Below, in pieces: positions 19,737-29,090 of a stretch of DNA of 64,000 bases (positions are counted from its first letter, which is position 1; each line of letters opens with the position of its first letter). The stretch is from Melghiribacillus thermohalophilus (GTDB taxonomy: Bacteria > Bacillota > Bacilli > Bacillales > Alkalibacillaceae). Under the pieces are notes generated by a model. It was not told where the DNA came from, ran no database searches, and saw nothing but the letters and a program-made list of their open reading frames with translations. The position numbers were made by a program, and so were the translations under genes. The DNA lies in the NCBI RefSeq assembly GCF_004342905.1, contig NZ_SMAN01000001.1:213437-277436 (forward strand). The letters are read 5' to 3'.

Positions 19737-20626
19737 GTGTCATCTTCCTCCTGATTTTTCAGTTCAATGGCTTTGACAGCATGATAGACAAACCGAGTAT
19801 AGGGAAGATCAAGTTCATGGCTCTTTAACAAATAGCCGGAGATCGAATCGATTTCTGTCTCATGTCCCTTTTCTATATCTGTCAGCATAGAAGATTCATT
19901 TTTGCTCGTCGCTCGGGCTATACGAACGACCATCTCCCACATGGTATCCCTATCCAGCCCGAGAACATCACATGCTTCGTAACAGAGATGCTTACCCAGT
20001 TTTTTAATATGGGAATTTAACATAATGTCACCATTTTTCACTCTAAATAATGCTGTAAGGGGATTGATCACGGCATTCACCGCGAGTTTTTGTTTAACCA
20101 TCCTTTCCCAATCTTCTTCATAAACAAAAGGAAAACGGTCGTCATTCAACATGTTCAGCCTATTTTTCATACTATGCTGGTCTTGTTTGCGCAGCGTTCC
20201 TGCACGAATAACACCCAAACCGGTATGTCTGACAGTGTGATCATTTAAACGAATCGCTCCATGTTCGACCACACCAATCCAGATCGGTTGCTTAAGCCTC
20301 TGAACCTGTTCAAGATGAGACATTCCATTCTGTAAGAATAGGAGAGGCGTATCTGGTGACAAGGTTTGTTTTATCACATCGATGACAGGATGTATTTGTG
20401 GCTGCTTGACAGAGACAATCACAAGATCATGGTCTGTCATTTGTTCAGTACGTTTGGCCTGCACAGGTAATCGTACCTTTTCCGGAAGAAGATGAATACC
20501 CCATTGATTCAGCTCTCTTTTTTGATCTTCCCTTTGAACGTAACAGACGATGTGGTGGCTCCTCTGGGCCAATCTGGCAGATAAAAGCAATCCAATAGAT
20601 CCAGCTCCTACGACTCCAATGTTCAT
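19733..20626 (-). CDS. panE: 2-dehydropantoate 2-reductase (PanE/YlbQ)
   Basis: This NADPH-dependent ketopantoate reductase makes pantoate for pantothenate and CoA synthesis. The 297-residue protein starts with the nucleotide-binding GVVGAGSIGLL. The C-terminal domain has the catalytic-lysine region KQKLAVNAVINPLTAL. ATG 20626 lies eight bases after AGGAAG; an upstream GTG (20635) overlaps that site. Homologues include paralogues with other substrates, so substrate identity rests on synteny with B. subtilis ylbQ. An extended -10 (TGATAAAAT, -10 at 20665-20670) may be its promoter. Confidence 0.9.
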   Translation of the reverse strand: MNIGVVGAGSIGLLLSARLAQRSHHIVCYVQREDQKRELNQWGIHLLPEKVRLPVQAKRTEQMTDHDLVIVSVKQPQIHPVIDVIKQTLSPDTPLLFLQNGMSHLEQVQRLKQPIWIGVVEHGAIRLNDHTVRHTGLGVIRAGTLRKQDQHSMKNRLNMLNDDRFPFVYEEDWERMVKQKLAVNAVINPLTALFRVKNGDIMLNSHIKKLGKHLCYEACDVLGLDRDTMWEMVVRIARATSKNESSMLTDIEKGHETEIDSISGYLLKSHELDLPYTRFVYHAVKAIELKNQEEDDT

Positions 20627-20960
20627 ATGTATCACTTCCTTTATATCACCGGCCTCAAATGCTTATTTTATCAAATTTTGTCATTAAAACGTACATCAAG
20701 ATTAAATAAGATTGATAAGCCAATCGCTACAGCACCGTAACTGATCAAGTACCTGCCGGACGACTGCCTGGTCAAAAGACCGGCGTCATGTGCGGACAAA
20801 AAGGACTTCAGAAGTGTCATGGCTAATACGTTTATTTTCTAGAACACATATGGGATGAAAAATAAACGAATCAGCTTTGAATAAGTATTCATTTCCTTCG
20901 ATATTTTTTTATTATATAATGAGAATATAGGATCAAACAGGGTGTTAAGGGGGACAAAAA
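20627..20960. promoter_or_regulatory. Divergent intergenic region between panE and ylbP
   Basis: This 334-bp gap has no gene. A minus-strand extended -10 (TG-A-TAAAAT, 20665-20670) may serve panE. On the plus strand TATAAT (20915-20920) lies 41 bp before ylbP but has no strong -35. A small palindrome GAATA-ag-TATTC lies near 20879-20890. Nothing else stands out. Confidence 0.4.
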
Positions 20961-21452
20961 ATGGAAGAACTAAAAGTAGAACGACTGTTAATCAATTACA
21001 AAACTCTGGAAGAATTTAAGCGGTTTAAAGAATACGGCATCCAGGAATTATCCATGCTGGAAGATCTGCAGAACAATATTGTAGAAAATGACAGTGAATC
21101 CCCATTCTACGGAATCTACTATGGCAATTCTTTAGTGGCCCGGATGAGCTTATATAAAGTGGATAAAAAGTATGATCAGTATTTTGAACCTCCACAAGAT
21201 TATTTAGAACTGTGGAAACTGGAAGTTCTGCCCGATTTTAGAGGGAAAGGACTGGGGAAAAAACTGGTGGACTTCGCCAAAAGCTTCCAGCTGCCCATAA
21301 AGACAAATCCCCGAATTAATTCCCACGGCTTCTGGGAAAAAATGGGTTTTCAAAAGGTGACCTACAATATGGAACGGGATCTCGGGGAAAATCCACTTAT
21401 CTGGCTTCCTGAAGGGGTAAAGGAAAAGGAGACGAAAAACAAGGCTGATTGA
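20961..21452 (+). CDS. ylbP: GNAT family N-acetyltransferase YlbP
   Basis: This is a 163-residue GCN5-related acetyltransferase. The acetyl-CoA pyrophosphate loop is seen as LPDFRGKGLGKKLV near residue 95, after the beta-4 strand LWKLEVL. It matches B. subtilis YlbP in size and position. The natural substrate is unknown. AAGGGGG precedes the ATG by seven bases. It converges on rsfA, with a shared bidirectional terminator that overlaps both stop regions. Confidence 0.88.
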   Translation: MEELKVERLLINYKTLEEFKRFKEYGIQELSMLEDLQNNIVENDSESPFYGIYYGNSLVARMSLYKVDKKYDQYFEPPQDYLELWKLEVLPDFRGKGLGKKLVDFAKSFQLPIKTNPRINSHGFWEKMGFQKVTYNMERDLGENPLIWLPEGVKEKETKNKAD

Positions 21453-21470
21453 CCGATCAGCCTTGTTTTT
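21436..21470. terminator. Bidirectional terminator shared by ylbP and rsfA
   Basis: AAACAAGGCTGAT (21437-21449) pairs with ATCAGCCTTGTTT (21456-21468), with an A run before and a T run after. The hairpin spans both stop codons of this convergent pair, so it can stop transcription from either side. Confidence 0.85.
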
Positions 21471-21930
21471 TTGTTTGACGGATTTGAAGAAGCATATTTT
21501 CCATGGACTGAATAAATGTTTCATAATGGTGTAACTGATTTTTTAGTTCTTCATTTTCTTTGACCAATTTCTGTATATGGCCATCTTCCTCGCTGCAGGC
21601 AATCTGATAGGGTGATTGCTTCATTCTCGTCAGGAGATGAATCGCCTCATCAATCGCATTTTCGGGATGGCGGTCATGTTCTGTTTCAGGTTTATTGTTC
21701 CGGTCTTTTTTCCGTCTTTCCTCTTTAGCCTGTTGAATGGCCTCTTCATGCTGTTTCCTTACTGTTGCATTCCAGCGAAAGCCACAGGCAGCTTTGGTCC
21801 GTGAAAGCTGCCTGGCAACATCTTCAAAAGCTTCCAGCTGTGTTTTGCCTTCCCGGATATAGCGAAGGACAGTTTCAGCTAGTAATACATCTTCCTCTTC
21901 CGTCCATGCATCCTGGCGATTTTGTCCCAT
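21457..21930 (-). CDS. rsfA: Prespore regulator RsfA-like protein (YlbO)
   Basis: This 157-residue protein has an N-terminal SANT/Myb-like helix-turn-helix ([20 protein letters not shown], with the conserved [10 protein letters not shown]) followed by a C-terminal coiled coil (residues about 110-150, [17 protein letters not shown]). This is the layout of RsfA, which modulates SigF-dependent genes in the B. subtilis forespore. Position next to ylbP and near rpmF agrees. Several RsfA paralogues exist in Bacilli, so the exact regulon cannot be assigned from sequence. Confidence 0.88.
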   Translation of the reverse strand: MGQNRQDAWTEEEDVLLAETVLRYIREGKTQLEAFEDVARQLSRTKAACGFRWNATVRKQHEEAIQQAKEERRKKDRNNKPETEHDRHPENAIDEAIHLLTRMKQSPYQIACSEEDGHIQKLVKENEELKNQLHHYETFIQSMENMLLQIRQTKKQG

Positions 21931-21994
21931 TCTATCCCTCCTATTTCGTTTACTATGAATCTATGCACGAAATAGGAGTAATAGACATATGTAT

Positions 21995-22756
21995 CTATTT
22001 TTTTCTTAAAAAGTCTTCTACCGCTTTCCGGTGGGGTTCAGAATCCCAAAGTCTTGCACAATGGAGCACTTCCTTTTCCATTTCGTCATATATTTTAGAC
22101 AATGATAGACCGGACAAAAATTGTTTCTTAAATGTACGCATTTGTTCTGGATATTTTTCGATAAATGGTTCCAGAAATTTAGTTGGTTTATTCCATATTT
22201 CATCCGGTATAATCTGGTCAATCCACCCCCACTCCTTCAGCGTTTCGGCATCAAAGATTTGAGATGTCACCAGCCAGTAGTGGGCTTTTACTGGAGAAAT
22301 CCGCTGATATAACAGAGCCCCTCCCCCCCATCCAGGTGTGATCCCTAGCTTTCCCTGAACAAAGCCAAAATCCGTATGTTGCCTCGCCAACCGAAAATCA
22401 CAGGACGTGGCCAGTTCACATCCCCCCCCTCTGGCTGCTCCATTTAATAGGCAAATGGTCGGGACCGGAAAAGTCATGATTTGATACAAAACGTTCTTCA
22501 TGGATCCCAACAAGTGATAAGCATCCATTTCTGACATATCACCGTGAAAATCTGTTAAATCTCCGCCTGAACAAAACGCCCTGTCGCCGGTCCCGGTAAT
22601 AACCAGACATTTGATATCTTCCTTTTTTGCTTGATCAAGTGCCTCTCTCAATTCTTCAACCATCTGCAGGGAAACGGCATTTCGTTTATCAGGCCGATTT
22701 AACCTGACGACGATATATCCCGCTTCATTCACTTCATAATGAATGGTTTCAAACAT
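21995..22756 (-). CDS. Crotonase (enoyl-CoA hydratase/isomerase) family protein
   Basis: This is a 253-residue crotonase-fold acyl-CoA enzyme. The oxyanion-hole segments CSGGDLTDF and ARGGGCELATSCDF are present, followed by FGFVQGKLGITPGWGG. In true enoyl-CoA hydratases two glutamates act. The first (in GGCELA) is kept, but the second position (usually GQPE) reads VQGK. That pattern is closer to ethylmalonyl-CoA decarboxylase-like members than to hydratases. GGGAGG precedes the ATG. It has its own position between rsfA and rpmF, not seen in B. subtilis. The true substrate is unknown. Confidence 0.85.
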   Translation of the reverse strand: MFETIHYEVNEAGYIVVRLNRPDKRNAVSLQMVEELREALDQAKKEDIKCLVITGTGDRAFCSGGDLTDFHGDMSEMDAYHLLGSMKNVLYQIMTFPVPTICLLNGAARGGGCELATSCDFRLARQHTDFGFVQGKLGITPGWGGGALLYQRISPVKAHYWLVTSQIFDAETLKEWGWIDQIIPDEIWNKPTKFLEPFIEKYPEQMRTFKKQFLSGLSLSKIYDEMEKEVLHCARLWDSEPHRKAVEDFLRKK

Positions 22757-22800
22757 CTAAGTCCTCCCTTCATCCGCATTCCCAATAAAGAAAAAAGAAA

Positions 22801-22920
22801 AGCCAATCTCCCCGTCTAGTCCCGATACTGCTGGAGGACCTGTCAGGATACTGCCCCCGCAGGAGACCGATGCAGCTCGAGGGGGTGGGCACAGGAGCTC
22901 GATATTCCTGTCTACACCTG
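22801..22920. repeat. Degenerate intergenic repeat, copy 1
   Basis: This GC-rich non-coding stretch shares the core ccgtctag (22812-22819), a spaced 'cga.a' and 'ctggagg..ctg' with 37505-37535. Long in-frame readings across it match no family. The GC-rich palindromic character resembles repeats I recall from intergenic DNA of Bacillaceae. The alignment between the two copies is short and imperfect. Confidence 0.35.
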
Positions 22921-22924
22921 GTTC

Positions 22925-22954
22925 TAAAAAACCCTTGCTTATACAGCAAGGGTT
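22925..22954 (-). terminator. Terminator after rpmF
   Basis: On the minus strand AACCCTTGCT pairs with AGCAAGGGTT around a five-base loop, followed by TTTTTAG. It lies 12 bp downstream of the rpmF stop. Confidence 0.85.
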
Positions 22955-22965
22955 CATGAATCACT

Positions 22966-23139
22966 TTATTTTTCTACCACTTGTTTCCCATTATAATGTC
23001 CGCAGTTTTTGCAAACATGGTGTGGTTTTGTATATTCACCGCAATTTGGGCATTCTACCATACCTGGCATGTGAAGCTTCTTATGGGTGCGGCGCTGACG
23101 CTTAACTTTTTTTGAAGTTCTTCTAAAAGGTACTGCCAT
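22966..23139 (-). CDS. rpmF: 50S ribosomal protein L32
   Basis: This 57-residue protein ([19 protein letters not shown]...) is L32 of the large ribosomal subunit. It carries two CxxC pairs, CPNC and CKNC, so it is the zinc-ribbon form. The start follows GGGAGG at the usual distance. It lies 36 bp after ylbN, a pairing conserved from Bacillus to E. coli (yceD-rpmF), and both probably use the promoter at 23725-23753. Confidence 0.97.
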   Translation of the reverse strand: MAVPFRRTSKKVKRQRRTHKKLHMPGMVECPNCGEYTKPHHVCKNCGHYNGKQVVEK

Positions 23140-23175
23140 GTATTACACCTCCCTGGATACCATCTGTACCATAAC

Positions 23176-23697
23176 TTATTTATCATTTTGATCAAAAAAC
23201 TGTTGCAACTTTGCAAGTCTCGGATCTACTTTTCCTGCATTCTCTTCTGTTTCTGGCTCTTCTTCAGTCAGTTGCCAGCCTTTCCCCTCAAAAGGGGTCT
23301 GGCTCTCCTGATCAGTATCATCTGCGAAAACTTGCAAAGGAACTTCCAATAAAACATTTTCCTTGATATATGGCGTTAAGTCAAGAACTTCCCCATCAAT
23401 TTTATGAACCTCTTCTTTTTCATCATCCGAGTAAGGCGAAGTCGTAAACACTTCAAATGCATCAATGGAAAATGGATAATGGACATCAGCCAGCGTGCGG
23501 GCGCAGGGTAAAATCATTTCACCTCTAATAGTAAATGACACGGTAATCTGATCGCCCCTTATATTTGCTTCTCCCTTTACATGAACAGGAGGAAGCTTTT
23601 TTATGTCATTATTCAGGTTTTCCAGCTCGGAAAGATCGACAACCTCTTCAAAACGAAAAGGAGACTGTCTTTTCAGCTGCATAAGCGGGAATTTCAT
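23176..23697 (-). CDS. ylbN: DUF177/YceD family protein YlbN
   Basis: This 173-residue protein belongs to the YceD/DUF177 family, linked to 23S rRNA accumulation in bacteria and plastids. It shows the family's CARTLADVHYPF segment and an acidic C-terminal tail (PETEENAGKVDPRLAKLQQF). ATG 23697 lies six bases after GGGGTG; an upstream GTG is part of that site. It is cotranscribed with rpmF. Confidence 0.9.
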   Translation of the reverse strand: MKFPLMQLKRQSPFRFEEVVDLSELENLNNDIKKLPPVHVKGEANIRGDQITVSFTIRGEMILPCARTLADVHYPFSIDAFEVFTTSPYSDDEKEEVHKIDGEVLDLTPYIKENVLLEVPLQVFADDTDQESQTPFEGKGWQLTEEEPETEENAGKVDPRLAKLQQFFDQNDK

Positions 23698-23724
23698 TTC
23701 AATCACCCCAAGACAACAAAAGTA

Positions 23725-23753
23725 ATTTTAAAAGGAAAAAGTAGTTTTGTCAA
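23725..23753 (-). promoter_or_regulatory. SigA-type promoter of ylbN-rpmF
   Basis: On the minus strand a perfect TTGACA (23748-23753) and TAAAAT (23725-23730) are separated by exactly 17 bp, ending 27 bp before the ylbN start. A 13-bp palindrome ACACTA-C-TAGTGT (23766-23778) lies 12 bp upstream of the -35 and could be an operator. Confidence 0.85.
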
Positions 23754-23931
23754 TATTTTTTCTTAACACTACTAGTGTGTCCAATAAACAGCAAAAATTC
23801 CTGCGTTCAACCATCTTTTTTTACTCTATATCCATTGAACTGATTTTGCAAATATATCACACAGACCTTGACTTTTTATCCATCTTCCTGCTCAATAAAA
23901 GAAAAGATCCTATTTCTAAGGAGCGCTTTAC

Positions 23932-25158
23932 ATGAATGCATGTGGAGTCATCGTCGAATACAATCCATTTCATAACGGTCATGTCCATCACCTGGAAGAA
24001 TCACGAAAAAAAACAGAAAAAGATTGCCTGATTGCTGTGATGAGCGGGAATTTTCTTCAAAGGGGAGAACCGGCCATCATCGATAAATGGCACCGGGCGG
24101 AAGCAGCATTAAAAACCGGTATAGACATCGCTGTTGAACTGCCGTATGCCTATGCTGTTCAGCATGCCGATCTGTTCGCAAAAGGAGCTGTGCTCACACT
24201 GCATGCTCTGAAAGTGGACACGATTTGTTTTGGAAGTGAAAAAGGGGAAATCAGTCCTTTTCTGAAGGCCTATGAACAGTATCATAAGAACCAGGATTTG
24301 TTTCAGGAAGAATTGAAAAGAGGGTTGTCCCGTGGTCTCTCTTTCCCTGAAGCCAGCCGTCTCGCTTATCAAACCATTAATCTGACAACAAATGGACTCG
24401 ATCTGTCCCAGCCCAATAATATCCTCGGCTTCAGCTATGTGAAGACAATACTCGATTTCAATACTGGCATTCGTCCGGAAACGATCCAGCGCACCAAAAG
24501 CGGATATCATGACGAAGAAATCCATCATCGAATTGCCAGTGCCACAAGCATACGAAAAGAAATTGTTTCCGGTCAAATGCTGACGGAGAAAGCAAAAGAA
24601 ACCATTCCCGCAGCAACCGTTGAGGCTTTGAACAACTATCAGAAAGAAACTGGCCTATGGCATCACTGGGAATTATATTTCCCTTATCTACAGCATGTCG
24701 TTCTTACCCGCAGCTTAACAGAACTAAAAGAGGTCCATGGTGTGGAAGAAGGTCTTGAATATCGACTAAAAAAAACAGTCGAACGCTCAAAGTCTTTTCA
24801 GGAGTGGATGGAAAAGCTGAAAACCAGGCGCTACACCTGGACAAGGTTACAACGTATGTTTGTGCATCTATTAACGAACACGAAAACAGCGGATTTGAAG
24901 CCTATTCATCAGCAATCATCTGTTCCATACGTCCGAATACTGGGTATGACCGAAAAGGGAAGACATTACTTAAATCAGGTCAAGAGAGAGATGGAAGTGC
25001 CTCTCATTTCCCGCATTCAGGAATACGAACACCCCGTACTGGAGATGGAAGAACGGGCCGTCCACAGTTATTATCTGGCCATTCCTGCAGAAAAAAGGGA
25101 GCGATTTTTCAGACGGGAAATTCAGCCTCCGGTTATATTATCCCGTACACAGGGATAA
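23932..25158 (+). CDS. tmcAL: tRNA(Met) cytidine acetate ligase TmcAL (YlbM)
   Basis: TmcAL uses ATP and acetate to form N4-acetylcytidine at the wobble position of elongator tRNA(Met). The 408-residue protein begins with the nucleotidyltransferase signature VIVEYNPFHNGHVHHL (HxGH type). The segments MSGNFLQRGEPAIIDKW and LPYAYAVQHADLFAKGAV are characteristic of the family. AAGGAG lies eight bases before the ATG. It is divergent from ylbN and convergent with ylbL, as in B. subtilis. Confidence 0.95.
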   Translation: MNACGVIVEYNPFHNGHVHHLEESRKKTEKDCLIAVMSGNFLQRGEPAIIDKWHRAEAALKTGIDIAVELPYAYAVQHADLFAKGAVLTLHALKVDTICFGSEKGEISPFLKAYEQYHKNQDLFQEELKRGLSRGLSFPEASRLAYQTINLTTNGLDLSQPNNILGFSYVKTILDFNTGIRPETIQRTKSGYHDEEIHHRIASATSIRKEIVSGQMLTEKAKETIPAATVEALNNYQKETGLWHHWELYFPYLQHVVLTRSLTELKEVHGVEEGLEYRLKKTVERSKSFQEWMEKLKTRRYTWTRLQRMFVHLLTNTKTADLKPIHQQSSVPYVRILGMTEKGRHYLNQVKREMEVPLISRIQEYEHPVLEMEERAVHSYYLAIPAEKRERFFRREIQPPVILSRTQG

Positions 25159-25170
25159 ATGAGAATGTCA

Positions 25171-25207
25171 AAAACCAGTCATGTTCAACCACGTCATGAC
25201 TGGTTTT
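25171..25207. terminator. Bidirectional terminator between tmcAL and ylbL
   Basis: AAAACCAGTCATG (25171-25183) pairs perfectly with CATGACTGGTTTT (25195-25207). The gene pair is convergent, so both directions may use it. Confidence 0.85.
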
Positions 25208-25244
25208 GCATTCCTGAAATACGGCGCCGGGACATGCCCGTTGT

Positions 25245-26273
25245 TCATGATGACTTCGGTTCCAGCCCTTCAAGGTAATGTAACGCATCGCTAAAAGAAT
25301 CTACAGGAACAATTTTCATCTCCGTATTGATTTCCTCTGCAGCCTTCAAGGCTTCCTCATAATTTGATCCTTCTCTACCATTTTCATTTGGAGCAAAGAA
25401 AATATCCATTCCTTTTCTGTGGGCAGCCACTACTTTTTTATCAATTCCACCGATTCTTAGCACTTCTCCTTCATACGTTATCTCACCTGTGCCGGCAACA
25501 TGATATCCTTTTGTTAAATCTCCTTCGGTAAGCTGATCGTAAATCTCCAGACTGAACATCAGCCCGGCACTTGGCCCGCCTATATTTCCACTGTGAAAAT
25601 TAACAGGGGGATCAACTTCAACTTCCCGATCCGTCACAAGGGTGATCCCCATTCCGATTTTATCCGGCATATGAGGAAATGAAGCCAGAGAAACGGTTTT
25701 AGTCAGTTCGACTCCGTCCCGGACAATGGTCAGATCTACAGTCTCCCCTTCTTCTTTCCCTTCCACATAATCGATCAGTTCACTGGTCTGCTCAACCTTC
25801 ATACCATCCACTGAAATGATTTGATCTCCTATTTGCAGAACATCCTTTGCAGGCATGTCATCCATGACACTTAGGATAAACACACCTTTGTATTCAATCT
25901 CAATTGATTTATTAGCTGCTTCATAGGCTACAACGGTAGCCGCTTCTTGAGAAGATTCCATCAGATGCAGCTGGGTTTGAAAATATTCTTCATGGCTGAT
26001 TCCTTCCGGACGAACTTGATCAATCGGATAAATATCGTAATGAGGACGAATCTTTGCCCACAGATAATATGCAGGAGTAGCAGGACCTCCCCGAACCGTC
26101 ACAAGGTGCATATTCCCTTCGCTCTCATATCCCCCTTCGACTTCCACTACTGGATCCAGGGCTGAAGCATCGCCGGGCTGATAAACATAATAAGGCAATT
26201 TATAATAGGTCATAAAAATGACGATGGCGATCATAATGGCCGTAGAAATGATATATCGCTTATTCCTGAACAT
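25245..26273 (-). CDS. ylbL: SepM/YlbL-type PDZ and Lon-like serine protease
   Basis: This is a 342-residue membrane-anchored extracellular protease. One N-terminal membrane helix (residues about 7-24) is followed by a PDZ domain (about 115-195, with LQIGDQIISVDG) and a Lon (S16) catalytic domain. The nucleophile is the Ser in GGPSAGLMFS and the lysine base lies in IGGIDKKVVAAHRKG. Homologues process signalling peptides (SepM in streptococci) or degrade YneA after DNA damage (YlbL in B. subtilis). Its start overlaps the last 14 bp of ylbK. Confidence 0.93.
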   Translation of the reverse strand: MFRNKRYIISTAIMIAIVIFMTYYKLPYYVYQPGDASALDPVVEVEGGYESEGNMHLVTVRGGPATPAYYLWAKIRPHYDIYPIDQVRPEGISHEEYFQTQLHLMESSQEAATVVAYEAANKSIEIEYKGVFILSVMDDMPAKDVLQIGDQIISVDGMKVEQTSELIDYVEGKEEGETVDLTIVRDGVELTKTVSLASFPHMPDKIGMGITLVTDREVEVDPPVNFHSGNIGGPSAGLMFSLEIYDQLTEGDLTKGYHVAGTGEITYEGEVLRIGGIDKKVVAAHRKGMDIFFAPNENGREGSNYEEALKAAEEINTEMKIVPVDSFSDALHYLEGLEPKSS

Positions 26274-27057
26274 GATTTTTCTCCTTCCACTTCTGTATTG
26301 CTTTTTTCATTGGGTCCACGTGTTTTTCGGCTTCTTTTTCACCTTCGCGAATGATTTCTTCAATGTTTGTAAAGGCCGTGGAACTGTACTGGGACAGTTT
26401 GGGAAGCATAACTACATCCGCATCCATCACGGTTTTTTGCACCAGTTCACCCTGCATGATGTCAATGCTTTGCATAATCACATCATATATGGATGAAACG
26501 TTTGTATTTTTATAAAAATGGGCGCAATCCACAGCAAACACAAGATCAGCCCCCATTTCTCTGACCACTGTCGCAGGAACCCTGTCAATGACCCCTCCAT
26601 CGACAAGAAGACGATTTCCATATTTTTCAGGAATAAAAATGCCTGGAACGGAAATGCTGGCCCGGACGGCATCTGCAGCATCCCCTTGTTGAAAAACAAC
26701 TTTTTCCCCTGTATATAAATCGGTTGTCACCACAGCAACGGGTATGTGAAAATCCTCCAAACTCTTGCCAAATGTAAAAAAACGTATATATTCTTTGATT
26801 CGATTTCCCTGAATCAGTCCCATTTTGGGCACCGTGATATCGAGAAAATATTTTCGGCGAAAAATTTTAGCCAGACGATATAAATTATCGACCGTTTGTC
26901 CGGCACCATATAATGAACCGATCAGTGCTCCCATACTGCTTCCGGCAATATAGTCAACAGGGATTTGGTGTTCGTGCAGAATTTTTAGAACCCCAATATG
27001 GGAAAAACCTTTCGCTCCACCCGACCCCAGGGCAAGGCCAATTTTTGGTCGATTCAC
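26260..27057 (-). CDS. ylbK: Patatin-like phospholipase family protein YlbK
   Basis: This is a 265-residue RssA/NTE-type patatin domain. The oxyanion motif LGSGGAKGFSHIG, nucleophile elbow GSSMG and the catalytic aspartate in DGGVIDRVP are all present, so it should be an active serine esterase acting on lipids or acyl esters. The start is GTG 27057, eight bases after AAGGGGA. Longer readings overlap the divergent ylbJ region and lack conservation. It lies immediately upstream of ylbL and probably shares its transcript. The substrate is not known. Confidence 0.9.
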   Translation of the reverse strand: MNRPKIGLALGSGGAKGFSHIGVLKILHEHQIPVDYIAGSSMGALIGSLYGAGQTVDNLYRLAKIFRRKYFLDITVPKMGLIQGNRIKEYIRFFTFGKSLEDFHIPVAVVTTDLYTGEKVVFQQGDAADAVRASISVPGIFIPEKYGNRLLVDGGVIDRVPATVVREMGADLVFAVDCAHFYKNTNVSSIYDVIMQSIDIMQGELVQKTVMDADVVMLPKLSQYSSTAFTNIEEIIREGEKEAEKHVDPMKKAIQKWKEKNHVQE

Positions 27058-27228
27058 TAGAGCATTCCCCTTCCAGGTGTTTTTATTATTTCTATGCATA
27101 TCAAGATCAATGATGCGCGTATAGTGATAAAAGAGAAACGTTGTCCAACATCTATATATTCCCATTTTACACCGATTCTACATAAACGTACAGTAAGAGT
27201 TACCGTTGGCTGGCGGGAGGACAAGTTG

Positions 27229-28446
27229 ATGAAATCCTTTCTGAAGTCCCTAATGATGGCATTAAGCGCATTCGTTCTGGCTGTTTCCTTGATTCAATAC
27301 CCTGATCAATCCCTGGAAGCATCGATCAGGGGGTTAAATTTATGGTTAGAGATTGTTTTTCCTTCTTTGCTCCCTTTTTTTATCACAGCGGAACTGCTCA
27401 TTGCATTTGGGGTTGTGAAATTTTTAGGAATCCTTTTCGAACCGCTCATGCGACCGTTGTTTAATGTTCCCGGGGCAGGAAGCTTTGTCTGGGCTATGGG
27501 AATGGCAAGTGGATATCCTTCTGGTGCAAAATTAACAGCACGTCTCCGTCAAGAAAACCATCTTACCCGTATTGAAGCGGAACGCCTGGCATCTTTTACA
27601 AATGCCTCTAACCCCCTGTTTATCATCGGAGCCGTTTCTGTAGGTTTTTTTCACGATCCCGAATTGGGGATGTTGCTTGCCGTTTCCCATTATCTGGGGA
27701 ATTTTTTAGTAGGAATTTGCATGCGTTTTTATGGCAGAAAAACAAATCTCCGAAAAAGTCAGCCTGCAGAGACCTTCTCCATCACAAAAGCGTTCAAAGC
27801 CTTGCATGATACCAGATTAGAAGATCAGCGGCCTCTCGGAAAAATTCTCGGGGATGCCGTCCTGTCATCGCTGCAGACCCTGTTGATGATCGGCGGATTT
27901 ATCATTATATTTTCCGTAATCAATAAGCTCATGTTTCTAATCGGTATAACTCCTTTGATTTCAAAAGGCATTAATCTACTTTTGTCTATGATCCATATAC
28001 CTGAAAGTTTATCGGTTCCCTTTTTGGCAGGCTTATTTGAAATAACGCTGGGAGCGCAGATGATGGCACAGACAGAAAATGTCGAGCTATTGAAGCAAGT
28101 GATTCTTGTCAGTTTTATTCTGGCGTTTAACGGTTTCTCTGTTCAGGCTCAAGTTGCCAGCATTCTGGCTGAAACAGATATTCGTTTTCTTCCATACTTT
28201 TTTGCACGAATTATACATGGCATTTTTGCGGGTTTTTTAACCGTTTTATTATTTGAACCTCTTTATGTAAACAGAGTCAAAACGAATCTTCACGAGCTTC
28301 CGGTTAATGGACTGCCCGATGCCGGGTCATTCTGGTTTAATGTTTTGAAATTCTGTTCCCATTATGGGCCAATGATTACGATCATAACTATCACTGTGGG
28401 GGTTTTCATTCTGATGAGCCGAACAGCTAGACACCCAAAAGCCTAA
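27229..28446 (+). CDS. ylbJ: Sporulation integral membrane protein YlbJ
   Basis: This is a 405-residue polytopic membrane protein with about eight helices and the nucleoside-recognition (Gate) type repeats typical of YlbJ and SpoIIIA-linked transporters (WAMGMASGYPSGAKL; ITLGAQMMA). In B. subtilis it is made in the mother cell and needed for spore cortex formation. ATG 27229 lies eight bases after GGAGG. I found no convincing SigE promoter upstream. It converges on coaD. Confidence 0.92.
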   Translation: MKSFLKSLMMALSAFVLAVSLIQYPDQSLEASIRGLNLWLEIVFPSLLPFFITAELLIAFGVVKFLGILFEPLMRPLFNVPGAGSFVWAMGMASGYPSGAKLTARLRQENHLTRIEAERLASFTNASNPLFIIGAVSVGFFHDPELGMLLAVSHYLGNFLVGICMRFYGRKTNLRKSQPAETFSITKAFKALHDTRLEDQRPLGKILGDAVLSSLQTLLMIGGFIIIFSVINKLMFLIGITPLISKGINLLLSMIHIPESLSVPFLAGLFEITLGAQMMAQTENVELLKQVILVSFILAFNGFSVQAQVASILAETDIRFLPYFFARIIHGIFAGFLTVLLFEPLYVNRVKTNLHELPVNGLPDAGSFWFNVLKFCSHYGPMITIITITVGVFILMSRTARHPKA

Positions 28447-28505
28447 CTTTCTTGATCACGTTTACAGCGGTTTCTGGGCTGTACCAGCATATATCTCAAC
28501 ATAGT

Positions 28506-28547
28506 AAAAAAGGTGTACCGACTGACGGAAAACATCGGACACCTTTT
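28506..28547. terminator. Bidirectional terminator between ylbJ and coaD
   Basis: AAAAGGTGTaCCGA pairs with TCGGACACCTTTT, with one bulged base and flanking A and T runs. It lies just before the coaD stop of this convergent pair. Confidence 0.8.
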
Positions 28548-28551
28548 CTGA

Positions 28552-29049
<498 letters not shown>

Positions 29050-29090
29050 TTATCGTATGCCCTGTTTAAACTTTCTTATCGTTCTTCAGT

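Noticed and set aside
22757-22957. Minus-strand ORF downstream of rpmF
   Set aside because: It passes through the rpmF terminator hairpin and a repeat-like region, without a ribosome binding site or family similarity.
27100-27228. N-terminal extension of YlbJ and a SigE promoter
   Set aside because: The extension overlaps ylbK and lacks conservation; SigE -35 and -10 candidates have wrong spacing.
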